A stretch of 64,000 nt of DNA. Source: Actinomycetota bacterium (GTDB lineage: Bacteria; Actinomycetota; Actinomycetes; Nanopelagicales; Nanopelagicaceae). Positions 1-7,471 of this stretch are shown here, in pieces. The stretch is taken from positions 35,089-99,088 of the forward strand of contig WLJX01000003.1 in NCBI GenBank assembly GCA_009701575.1. Direction: 5' to 3'. The translations under genes and the position numbers were made by a program. The notes below the pieces were generated by a model, which saw only the letters and a program-made list of their open reading frames with translations, searched no databases and was not told the origin of the DNA. How positions within the stretch are numbered: the first letter of the stretch is position 1; every line of letters begins with the position of its first letter.

Positions 1-399
1 TGCGGTACGAACTGCATACATTGTTGCTTCAGTACCAGAGTTTGCAAATCTAACTTTGTCGATTCCAAATCGCCTGCACAGACGCTCTGCGCCATCGCGA
101 GAGATTGGTGAAGGAGTAACAAAGAGAGTTCCACCATCAAGTGCTGCTTTGGTTTCGGCAATTACTTCTTCATTCAAGTGGCCGGCAAGCATTGCGCCGA
201 AGCCCATTGAAAGATCAAGTAGTTGTCGACCATCAACATCGGTCATCCACGCGCCCTTAGCCGAAACAACGCTAATTGGATATGGATCCCAGTATTGGAA
301 GCTTGAAGTTACGCCAAGTGGCGAGGAGTCTTTTGCAATAGTGCTTTCAACACCTGAAGCAAAAGTTGATTTTGTAAATAGCGCCCATTCGGCAGCCAT
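1..399 (-). CDS. class-III PLP-dependent aminotransferase, N-terminal fragment (C-terminus outside window)
   Basis: The protein is read on the minus strand and runs off the left edge. It contains a beta-strand region ending in DVDGRQLLDLSMGFGAMLAGH and the PLP phosphate-binding segment RFANSGTEATMYAVRTA, typical of glutamate-1-semialdehyde aminomutase-like class-III aminotransferases. ATG at 399 (after AAAGAG) is the first usable ATG. The frame stays open upstream to a TGA at 475-477 with protein-like sequence (TFRKTPNTVTPISPEKIKEL), and an ATG at 483 sits two codons before that TGA, so the natural N-terminus may be broken or mis-sequenced. Its neighbours process gamma-glutamyl amines, so an amine or GABA-type transaminase is a reasonable guess; the substrate is not determinable. 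The plus-strand ORF at 56-463 is its shadow. Confidence 0.8.
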   Translation of the reverse strand, partial: MAAEWALFTKSTFASGVESTIAKDSSPLGVTSSFQYWDPYPISVVSAKGAWMTDVDGRQLLDLSMGFGAMLAGHLNEEVIAETKAALDGGTLFVTPSPISRDGAERLCRRFGIDKVRFANSGTEATMYAVRTA

Positions 400-486
400 C
401 AACTCTTTAATTTTTTCAGGTGAGATTGGAGTTACAGTATTTGGGGTCTTGCGGAAAGTCTGAGGTTCTAGAGTTCAGGTCATTTT

Positions 487-581
487 GGAAAGAAGTACCT
501 TTTGTTGGATGGCTCGCTAGCAATCAGCGAATCCCTTTTGGGTACGAGCTCCTTTGGTTGAGAGAAAACTTGGTAGTTTTC
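487..581 (-). promoter_or_regulatory. structured RNA leader candidate upstream of the aminotransferase
   Basis: In minus-strand sense the 241-bp divergent gap holds three nested or adjacent pairings. AAAGGAG (555-549) pairs with CTTCTTT (495-489), continuing into GTACC/GGTAC (545-541 with 499-495). An inner hairpin pairs GGAT/ATCC (534-531 with 510-507) and TCGCT/AGCGA (530-526 with 518-514) around a 7-nt loop. A separate GAAAACT/AGTTTTC hairpin spans 581-564. The outer stem needs a G-U pair that exists only in the minus-strand RNA, where the plus strand would have an A-C mismatch. That favours a 5' leader of the aminotransferase. It matches no riboswitch class I can recall. Confidence 0.45.
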
Positions 582-724
582 TTATAAAGGTGAAGGTAGC
601 AGGGAAAGCCAGAAAACGCACTAATAGGCTGACTTTATGCGTGTTGAATCACAAGATTTTGGACAATTTTTAAAGAATTTTCAAAAGTCATGCGATATTC
701 CGAAAGTTAAGCCATTATTTGGCT

Positions 725-1435
725 ATGGCTGAATCTAGCAAGAAAATAATTCTTGCAATCCAAAATGACCCAACCGACCCACCACATTTAGTCGGTCGTT
801 GGCTGATGGAAATTGGATTTGAAATAAGAATTCTTCGTGCTTATAAGGGAGAAGTTGTACCAACTAAAGTTCCAAATGATATTTGCGCCTTGCTGCCATT
901 AGGTGGATCTATGGGAGCAAATGATGATGAGAAACTACCTTGGTTAGCAAATGAAAAAGAATTGCTGGCTGATGCAGTTGCTAAAGAGATCCCAATATTT
1001 GCAATCTGTTTAGGTGCCCAACTCCTTGCTGCCGCTTTAGGTGGCGAAGTTTCTCGAGCCGATGTAGGTGAGATAGGAATTTACGAGATTAATCGTAATT
1101 CGGAGTCAGATCCAATTTTCAACTTTGGAAGCTCTGCAATTTCGGCACAATGGCACGAAGACAAAATTTCAAAGCTCCCAATCGGTGCTGTGAATTTGGC
1201 GTCAAGCGAGTTATGTGAGAACCAGATTTATCGAATTGGTAAGGCAACTTATGCGGTTCAGTTTCATCCAGAAGTCGATTCTGGGATTATTAAGCTTTGG
1301 GAAGATGACGCTGATAATGCATTTATTGAATCTGGAAAGAGCAGCGTTAAAGAAGAAGTTCAGAAGGCTGAAGTAGAATTGCAGGAAATTTGGAAACCAA
1401 TTATTCAAAACTGGGGTCGCCTAATTCTCGCCTAA
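725..1435 (+). CDS. class-I glutamine amidotransferase-like hydrolase (possible gamma-glutamyl amide hydrolase)
   Basis: This 236-residue protein is a single GATase-1 domain resembling the amidotransferase half of GMP synthase. The triad is visible: nucleophile Cys95 in AICLGAQLLAAALGG, and His181/Glu183 in YAVQFHPEVD. No synthetase domain follows, so it acts alone or as a partner subunit. The ORF track starts at TTG 719; ATG 725 is preferred, although no clear Shine-Dalgarno is visible. It sits beside an amine permease and a glutamine-synthetase-like ligase. In the Puu pathway a free-standing hydrolase (PuuD, a different GATase-1-fold family) removes glutamate after oxidation, and I infer the analogous role here. 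It ends just before a strong terminator. Confidence 0.8.
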   Translation: MAESSKKIILAIQNDPTDPPHLVGRWLMEIGFEIRILRAYKGEVVPTKVPNDICALLPLGGSMGANDDEKLPWLANEKELLADAVAKEIPIFAICLGAQLLAAALGGEVSRADVGEIGIYEINRNSESDPIFNFGSSAISAQWHEDKISKLPIGAVNLASSELCENQIYRIGKATYAVQFHPEVDSGIIKLWEDDADNAFIESGKSSVKEEVQKAEVELQEIWKPIIQNWGRLILA

Positions 1436-1445
1436 AGAATTCAAC

Positions 1446-1483
1446 AAAAAAGGGGGTCCTCGTTTTGAGGACCCCCTTTTTTT
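1446..1483. terminator. bidirectional Rho-independent terminator
   Basis: A perfect 10-bp GC-rich stem, GGGGGTCCTC (1452-1461) with GAGGACCCCC (1467-1476), has a 5-nt loop. It is preceded by seven As and followed by seven Ts, so it can stop both the GATase gene from the left and the permease gene from the right. Confidence 0.95.
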
Positions 1484-1491
1484 ACATCAAA

Positions 1492-3036
1492 CTAGAGATT
1501 GCTAATTGGTCCCTTGAACCATTTCTTAACTGAAAGATGCCACCAGATCCAGAGAAGAATCAAGGCGCCTCCAGTAACGATTGGAGCATAGTTAACTGCG
1601 GTCCAGTTGAAGTCCTTTGCACCAGGAACTCCTAGCGGTGAGAACGGCATTATGAAATAGACTGAAATAATTGCAATTTCAGCAACAGCAATTGTGTTCA
1701 TCCACTTGTACTTAGAACCATTGTTCCAAGCACCAACCTTGAATTTGTCCCCAGCTTTCAGGCGAAGATAAATAGGGATCATGAACGACAAGTAGAGGCT
1801 GATTACACAGACTGAAACAACAGCATAGAAAGCCGTTGGAACGCCAGCTGAGCTCTTGTAGAGAGCTGGAAGTGTTAGAACTACACCACCGGTAGCTGAG
1901 ATAAGTACTGCGTTAACTGGAACTCCAGACTTGTTTACCTTCTTCCAGTTCTTATGTCCTGGAACTGCGCCATCTCGAGAGAAGGCGAAGAGCATGCGAG
2001 AACATGAAGTCAAGCAAGCAGTTACGCAGAATATTTGGCCAGCAGTTGTAATAACCATAACTAGCTTAAACAATGCACCGCCGCCAAGAGAGCTATAGAG
2101 AAGGGCGATGACAGAGCCGATACCGAATGGATTAACTTCAGGATCGGTTGAGTTGATCATGTCAGAATTAGTTGCAGCAAACAGGAATGCAAGCAACAGG
2201 ATGTATCCACCGATTGCTGAGTAGAAGATTGACTTCCAGATTCCCTTCGCAGATGCAATGTGTGCCCCTTGAGTCTCTTCAGAAAGGTGAGCAGAGGCAT
2301 CAAAACCAGTAATTGTGTACTGGGTTAATAAGAAGCCAAGTGGCAATACATATAGCCAATAACTTCCACCTGAGAAGCCAGAATTATTAATTTTTTCCGT
2401 GAAGACCCAGCTTGCAGATTGGTGAGCATCTGGAGCGACAACCAAAATAACAACAATTAGAGCGGCACCAAATACATGCCACCAAACTGAAATGTTATTT
2501 ATAACCGCCAAGAGATGGCTACTGAAAATATTTATAAGAGTTACAAGAGCAATAACAATTACGAATAGTGCGAATTGTTGCTTGATAAAATCGCCACCCA
2601 TAAATGAAGCTGCATAACCATCAAAGAAGCCGCCCAAAACAATATTTAGAAAAGAGGTTAAGCCGTATCCGACCGAAGCGGTTACTGAAACTAAACCAAT
2701 CAGGTTCAACCAGCCGGTGTAGAACCCAGCCTTAGGCCCACCAAGTTTTGAAGCCCACCAATAGATTCCACCAGATGTTGGAAATGCTGAGGCAAGTTCA
2801 GACATACAAAGACCAATTATTAAAATAAACGCTGAGATTAGAGGCCACCCGAGAGAAATAGCTACGGGGCCGCCATTGTTCCAAGCCTGTGCGAAAGTCG
2901 TAAAACAACCAGCCAAGATCGAAATAATTGAGAAGGAAATAGCAAAGTTCGAGAAACTAGTCCAAGAACGATTTAGCTCTTGCTTGTATCCGAGGTCGGC
3001 TAAGCGACGCTCATCATCTGCGTGTGTATTCGACAT
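1492..3036 (-). CDS. APC-superfamily amino acid/amine permease
   Basis: The 514-residue product is an integral membrane transporter with about 12 hydrophobic segments. It belongs to the amino acid-polyamine-organocation superfamily, and the N-terminal half (LADLGYKQELNRSWTSFSNF, then SELASAFPTSGGIYWWASKL) resembles the GABA/choline/polyamine permease branch. The start is the ATG at 3036, preceded by AGAAGGGTGG. It is divergent from the gamma-glutamylamine ligase across a 183-bp regulatory gap and convergent with the class-I GATase, placing it as the importer for that pathway. The substrate (putrescine, ethanolamine, GABA or another amine) cannot be read from sequence alone. Confidence 0.88.
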   Translation of the reverse strand: MSNTHADDERRLADLGYKQELNRSWTSFSNFAISFSIISILAGCFTTFAQAWNNGGPVAISLGWPLISAFILIIGLCMSELASAFPTSGGIYWWASKLGGPKAGFYTGWLNLIGLVSVTASVGYGLTSFLNIVLGGFFDGYAASFMGGDFIKQQFALFVIVIALVTLINIFSSHLLAVINNISVWWHVFGAALIVVILVVAPDAHQSASWVFTEKINNSGFSGGSYWLYVLPLGFLLTQYTITGFDASAHLSEETQGAHIASAKGIWKSIFYSAIGGYILLLAFLFAATNSDMINSTDPEVNPFGIGSVIALLYSSLGGGALFKLVMVITTAGQIFCVTACLTSCSRMLFAFSRDGAVPGHKNWKKVNKSGVPVNAVLISATGGVVLTLPALYKSSAGVPTAFYAVVSVCVISLYLSFMIPIYLRLKAGDKFKVGAWNNGSKYKWMNTIAVAEIAIISVYFIMPFSPLGVPGAKDFNWTAVNYAPIVTGGALILLWIWWHLSVKKWFKGPISNL

Positions 3037-3152
3037 TGAATCAATTCCACCCTTCTAGAAGTTAGAGAGAGTGTGCCCTGCGTCTCACGAAATTGGAAGT
3101 GTATTCACGGGGTTTTCAGAGGGAAATTTTGCGGATTTCTCGGTCGTTGTGC

Positions 3153-3173
3153 CTAGGGAAACGCCCTAGTAAC
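3153..3173 (+). promoter_or_regulatory. GlnR-like operator / small inverted repeat upstream of the ligase gene
   Basis: The sequence GAAAC-N6-GTAAC (3158-3162 and 3169-3173) reproduces the two half-sites and 11-bp phase of the actinobacterial GlnR box (gTnAC-n6-GaAAC). The same bases overlap a 6-bp inverted repeat, CTAGGG (3153-3158) with CCCTAG (3164-3169). It lies about 47 bp before the GTG start. Binding by GlnR is an inference; no regulator gene is in the window. Confidence 0.4.
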
Positions 3174-3219
3174 CTCCCACACAGGTAATTACAGAATCTG
3201 GCCAAAAAGGAGCACGCGC

Positions 3220-4569
3220 GTGAAATTAACCGTTGAGCAACTTCGTAAAGATGTCGAAAGCGGCAAGATCGACACCGTTGTAGTCGGCGCTACCGATATG
3301 CAAGGAAGGCTCCAGGGCAAGCGAATTCATGCCAAGTTCTTTTTAGCTGACACTCTCGCAAATGGAACTGAAGGCTGTAATTATTTATTGGCATCAGATA
3401 TCGAGATGAACACAATTCAAGGTTATGACGTCTCATCTTGGGATACCGGTTATGCCGATATGGCGATGCTTCCAGATTTGAACACTCTGCGCCCGATGCC
3501 TTGGCATGAAGGCACAGTTATGTTGATTGCAGATTTCACAGATCACCACAAACATGGAATCTCAGTTTCACCGCGGACAATTTTGAAGACTCAGTTAGAA
3601 CGCTTAGATAAAGCTGGCATGGTCGCTATGTGCGGCACCGAACTTGAGTTCATTGTTTTTAAAGAGACGTTCGAAGAGGCCTGGGACAAGGGATATAACA
3701 ACTTAACTCCAGCCAATCAATACAACGTCGACTACTCACTTCTTGGTACTGGCCGCGTTGAGAAACTATTACGCGAAATTAGAAACAATATGGATGAGGC
3801 TGGTTTAATTGTTGAATCTGCAAAAGGTGAGTGCAATTTTGGTCAGCACGAAATTGCCTTCCGCTATGAGGATGCACTTTCAACTTGTGACAATCATGTC
3901 ATTTACAAAATGGGCGCTAAGGAGATTGCAGCCAAGCAGGGATGCTCACTTACCTTTATGGCCAAGTTCAATGAGAAAGAAGGCAGCTCTTGCCACATCC
4001 ACCTATCGTTTCGCGATAAAAAGGGCGGCGCAGTTCTTGCCGGCGATGCTGGAGACGGCATGTCTAAGCAGGGCCGTTCTTACTTAGCGGGATTACAGAA
4101 ACATATGAGTGAACTTTCACTTTTATTTGCACCAAATATAAATTCATATAAGCGATACCAAGCTGGAACCTTCGCGCCAACGGCCATTAAGTGGGGCCGC
4201 GATAACAGAACTTGTGCACTTCGCTTAGTTGGCGAAGGGCTATCTTTACGCGTAGAAAACCGAGTTCCAGGTGGCGATGTAAATCCATATTTAGCTGTTG
4301 CTGGAATGGTTGCTGCTGGTCTTGATGGCATCGAAAATAACTTGGAGCTGGAACCAATTTTCACTGGAAATGCTTACGCTCTTGAAACAAATCGCGTACC
4401 TACTTCGCTAAAAGAAGCTCGTGACTTATGGGCAAACAGTAAATGGGTCACCAATATATTTGGCGCGGATGTTCAAAAGCACTACACGCATATGGCGGAT
4501 ACCGAATTAGATGCCTACTCAAGAGCCGTAACAGATTGGGAGCGTTTCCGTAGTTTCGAACGGATGTAA
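3220..4569 (+). CDS. glutamine synthetase-family gamma-glutamylamine synthetase (PuuA/GlnA4-like)
   Basis: This 449-residue enzyme has the glutamine synthetase fold and should ligate glutamate to an amine using ATP. Visible motifs are the beta-grasp segment ATDMQGRLQGKR (24-35), metal-binding TELEF (140-144), GECNFGQHE (203-211), CHIHLSF (258-264) and NRTCALRLVGEG (329-340) followed by RVENRVPGGDVNPY. It lacks the Tyr-adenylylation context of GlnA1 and is closer to PuuA/GlnA3/GlnA4 enzymes, which act on putrescine, spermidine or ethanolamine. The start is GTG 3220 with an ideal AAAAAGGAG 7 nt upstream. Only 4 bp separate it from the aldehyde dehydrogenase, so they form an operon. Confidence is high for the family and moderate for amine rather than ammonia as substrate. 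Confidence 0.85.
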   Translation: MKLTVEQLRKDVESGKIDTVVVGATDMQGRLQGKRIHAKFFLADTLANGTEGCNYLLASDIEMNTIQGYDVSSWDTGYADMAMLPDLNTLRPMPWHEGTVMLIADFTDHHKHGISVSPRTILKTQLERLDKAGMVAMCGTELEFIVFKETFEEAWDKGYNNLTPANQYNVDYSLLGTGRVEKLLREIRNNMDEAGLIVESAKGECNFGQHEIAFRYEDALSTCDNHVIYKMGAKEIAAKQGCSLTFMAKFNEKEGSSCHIHLSFRDKKGGAVLAGDAGDGMSKQGRSYLAGLQKHMSELSLLFAPNINSYKRYQAGTFAPTAIKWGRDNRTCALRLVGEGLSLRVENRVPGGDVNPYLAVAGMVAAGLDGIENNLELEPIFTGNAYALETNRVPTSLKEARDLWANSKWVTNIFGADVQKHYTHMADTELDAYSRAVTDWERFRSFERM

Positions 4570-4573
4570 ATAA

Positions 4574-5938
4574 ATGAGCAAATTCACCGTTATAAGTCCG
4601 ACTACTGAAAAGCCAGTAAAAGAAATTGAACTCGCAGATCTAGCGGCAACTGACCTAGTAATAGCAAAAACTGAAAAGGCCTTCCAAACTTGGCGCAAAG
4701 TTAACCCTGGTGATCGCGCGCGATTGTTGCGAAACTTTGCATCAATCGTCGATTCCCATATCGAAGAATTGGCTCAACTTGAAGTATTAAATAGTGGTCA
4801 CACAATTGGTAATGCTCGTTGGGAAGCCGGAAATGTACGTGATGTTTTGAATTATTACAGCGCCGCACCAGAGCGACTTTTTGGAAAACAAATTCCAGTT
4901 CCAAATGGAATTGATATAACTTTCAAAGAACCCCTCGGTGTAATTGGAATTATCGTTCCCTGGAATTTCCCGATGCCAATTGCAGGATGGGGCTTTGGCC
5001 CAGCACTTGCCGCGGGAAATACCGTTGTACTAAAACCTGCCGAGATTACTCCGATGACCGCAATTCGCTTAGGTGAACTTGCAATCGAAGCTGGAATTCC
5101 AGAAGGAGTATTTAACGTTATCCCGGGCAAGGGAAGCATTGTTGGCGAAAGATTTGTGACCAATCCCCTGGTTCGGAAAATAGTATTTACTGGTTCAACA
5201 ACTGTTGGAAAAGGAATTATGCGCGGGTGCGCAGACCAAGTTAAACGATTAACACTTGAGCTCGGTGGCAAGAGTGCCAATATCATTTTCGCAGACAGTG
5301 ATATCCAAAAGGCTGCAGCAAATGCACCAGGAGCGGTATTTGATAACGCTGGTCAAGATTGTTGCGCCAGATCTCGACTCCTTGTACAACGATCTGTATT
5401 CGATAAATTTATGTCGGAATTTGAAGTAGCTGTTAAAAAATTCCGCGTAGAGGATCCAGCGCTAGAAACCGCAGAAATGGGTCCGCTGGTTTCTGCCACG
5501 CAATTAGCCCGAGTCAAGGAATATCTGCCGCAAGGTACTCCAATTGCATTCCAGGGAACAAAACCGGAAGGTCCGGGTTATTGGTTTGCGCCAACCGTTC
5601 TGCTTCCAAAAGATGCTAATGACCGCGCATATCGCGAAGAAATTTTTGGTCCAGTAGTAAGCGTTCTACCTTTTGAAGATGAAGCAGATGCCATTCGAAT
5701 CGCTAATGATTCTGATTACGGACTTTCAGGGTCAATCTGGTCTCGTGACATTGGGCGCGCAATTCGCGTTTCACGTGCAGTTGAAGCTGGAAACCTCTCG
5801 GTAAACTCAAACTCATCAGTTAGATATTGGACCCCATTTGGAGGATATAAACAATCTGGACTTGGTCGAGAGTTAGGACCCGATGCACTTGATGCATTTA
5901 CTGAAGTTAAAAATGTTTTCTTTGACACTCAAGAATAA
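4574..5938 (+). CDS. NAD(P)-dependent aldehyde dehydrogenase (PuuC-like role)
   Basis: The 454-residue protein is a complete aldehyde dehydrogenase. It shows VPWNFPMPIAGWG with Asn131, the cofactor loop FTGSTTVGKG (205-214), the base Glu229 in LELGGKSAN, and the catalytic cysteine Cys263 in AGQDCCARSR. It follows the glutamate-amine ligase with a 4-bp gap and has no strong ribosome binding site of its own, suggesting coupled expression. In gamma-glutamyl amine pathways this enzyme oxidises the gamma-glutamyl aldehyde to the acid (for example gamma-glutamyl-GABA from putrescine, or gamma-glutamylglycine from ethanolamine). The protein is slightly shorter at the N-terminus than many family members (usually 480-500 residues). 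Confidence 0.9.
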   Translation: MSKFTVISPTTEKPVKEIELADLAATDLVIAKTEKAFQTWRKVNPGDRARLLRNFASIVDSHIEELAQLEVLNSGHTIGNARWEAGNVRDVLNYYSAAPERLFGKQIPVPNGIDITFKEPLGVIGIIVPWNFPMPIAGWGFGPALAAGNTVVLKPAEITPMTAIRLGELAIEAGIPEGVFNVIPGKGSIVGERFVTNPLVRKIVFTGSTTVGKGIMRGCADQVKRLTLELGGKSANIIFADSDIQKAAANAPGAVFDNAGQDCCARSRLLVQRSVFDKFMSEFEVAVKKFRVEDPALETAEMGPLVSATQLARVKEYLPQGTPIAFQGTKPEGPGYWFAPTVLLPKDANDRAYREEIFGPVVSVLPFEDEADAIRIANDSDYGLSGSIWSRDIGRAIRVSRAVEAGNLSVNSNSSVRYWTPFGGYKQSGLGRELGPDALDAFTEVKNVFFDTQE

Positions 5939-5950
5939 CTAGGAGAATAA

Positions 5951-6721
5951 ATGAAACGGTTACAAGATCGCGTTGCAGTAATTACTGGTGGCGCAAGTGG
6001 AATTGGATATGCGACAGCACAGCGCTTCGCTGAAGAGGGCGCGAAGGTTGTCATAGTCGATCTAAATGAAGAGATTGGCAATAAAGTTGCTAAGGAACTT
6101 GGCGGTATTTTCGTAAAGGCCAACGTCACTTCTGAAGAAGATGTAGCAAGAATGTACAAAGTTGCATTCGATGAATATGGTCGCATCGATATCGCATTTA
6201 ACAACGCCGGAATTTCACCACCAGAAGATGATTCAATCCTTACTACCGGAATCGATGCCTGGCGCTTGGTGCAGGAAGTTAACCTGACCTCCGTTTACCT
6301 CTGCTGTAAAGCAGTGCTTCCTTATATGTTGAAGGCTGGCAAAGGCTCAATCATTAATACCGCATCATTTGTTGCGACAATGGCCTCTGCTACATCACAA
6401 ATTTCCTACACCGCATCAAAAGGCGGCGTGCTCGCTATGACGCGCGAACTTGGGGTGCAATTTGCACGGCAAGGTGTTCGCGTAAACGCGCTCTCCCCTG
6501 GACCAGTTAATACACCGCTGCTTCAAGAGTTATTTGCCAAAGATAAAGAACGTGCTGCTCGTCGTTTAGTTCATATTCCTCTTGGTCGCTTTGCAGAAGC
6601 GAGTGAACTAGCAGCCGCTGTTGCATTCCTTGCATCCGATGACTCGTCATTTATCACTGCCTCAAACTTCTTAGTTGATGGTGGTATCAGCGGCGCTTAT
6701 GTAACTCCACTATCTGAGTAG
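5951..6721 (+). CDS. short-chain dehydrogenase/reductase (candidate gamma-glutamyl alcohol dehydrogenase)
   Basis: A 256-residue classical SDR with the Rossmann motif TGGASGIG (12-19), Asp37 after the second strand (predicting NAD preference), NNAG (84-87), and the catalytic Ser139, Tyr153 and Lys157 in SYTASKGG. The start is ATG 5951 behind TAGGAGAA. It is the third gene of the ligase-ALDH-SDR operon. Database-style naming would be 3-oxoacyl-ACP reductase-like, but its position suggests oxidation of an alcohol to the aldehyde used by the adjacent dehydrogenase. That would fit gamma-glutamylethanolamide better than gamma-glutamylputrescine. This role is an inference from context only. Confidence 0.85.
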   Translation: MKRLQDRVAVITGGASGIGYATAQRFAEEGAKVVIVDLNEEIGNKVAKELGGIFVKANVTSEEDVARMYKVAFDEYGRIDIAFNNAGISPPEDDSILTTGIDAWRLVQEVNLTSVYLCCKAVLPYMLKAGKGSIINTASFVATMASATSQISYTASKGGVLAMTRELGVQFARQGVRVNALSPGPVNTPLLQELFAKDKERAARRLVHIPLGRFAEASELAAAVAFLASDDSSFITASNFLVDGGISGAYVTPLSE

Positions 6722-6733
6722 GCACAATAAAAA

Positions 6734-7471
6734 ATGTGCCGGCTGATGGGTTATGTATCTCCCCGTGAGATAAGTATTGAAGAGATTGCTGGTGCTAGTT
6801 TCCAGGAGTTCTCTGATCTCTCGGAGAAACATCGTGACGGTTGGGGTATTGCCACATCCACAACTGGCAAACCCTCAAATTTAATTGTTGAAACAATTCC
6901 AGCTAAAGAAAGTGCACAATATTCGCACCTGACCAAAGAGGTTTTATCCGATGGCGCGTTGCTTCATCTGCGTTGGGCGACATCAGGTTTAGCGGTTGTA
7001 GAAGGAAATACCCATCCCTTTGAATATGAAAACATTTCCTTTATACATAATGGTGGAATTACACCACTAGATTCGATGGACCAATTCATTGATCCAGAAT
7101 TGATCAAGCTAATGCGCGGGAACACCGATAGTGAGAAGTACTTCTATGTTTTGATTACCGAAATTAAGAAGCTGGGATTAATCGCTGGAATAAGTGCTGG
7201 GGTGAAGTTGATTAAAGATAACTGCAATTACTCCTCAATAAACGCCATGATTCTAACCTCTGATTTTTATGTAATTATCAATGAGCATAATTATGAGAAG
7301 CGGCCTAAGGGTGAAGCCGAAGATTATTACGATCTTTTTTACCGTAAAGATGAGAACGGAATCTTGGTTGCATCCTCCGGTTGGAATCAAAAGAATTGGA
7401 AGAGAATAGAGAACCATCAGATTCTCTTAATTGATCGCAAATCACTTAGCCTAGAAGCTCTCAGTATTTAA
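6734..7471 (+). CDS. class-II glutamine amidotransferase-like hydrolase (EgtC/YafJ type)
   Basis: The 245-residue protein begins Met-Cys-Arg-Leu-Met-Gly, exposing Cys2 as the N-terminal nucleophile of the Ntn-hydrolase class-II GATase fold. It also shows RDGWGIA, HLRWATSG, NTHPF and FIHNGGI, all characteristic of the EgtC/YafJ group. EgtC cleaves a gamma-glutamyl amide in ergothioneine synthesis, so a second deglutamylating enzyme is plausible beside a gamma-glutamyl amine pathway. No egtB or egtD is nearby. It follows the SDR by 12 bp on the same strand and overlaps the convergent SDR gene by 4 bp. No clear Shine-Dalgarno precedes ATG 6734. Confidence 0.82.
   Translation: MCRLMGYVSPREISIEEIAGASFQEFSDLSEKHRDGWGIATSTTGKPSNLIVETIPAKESAQYSHLTKEVLSDGALLHLRWATSGLAVVEGNTHPFEYENISFIHNGGITPLDSMDQFIDPELIKLMRGNTDSEKYFYVLITEIKKLGLIAGISAGVKLIKDNCNYSSINAMILTSDFYVIINEHNYEKRPKGEAEDYYDLFYRKDENGILVASSGWNQKNWKRIENHQILLIDRKSLSLEALSI

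Noticed and set aside
56-463. Plus-strand 135-residue ORF at the left edge
   Set aside because: It is a shadow of the minus-strand aminotransferase, which has recognisable family motifs; this translation has low-complexity Ser/Pro composition and no motif.
3153-3169. Terminator hairpin before the ligase gene
   Set aside because: Only 6 bp, no T-run, and it lies between divergent promoters with no upstream gene to terminate.
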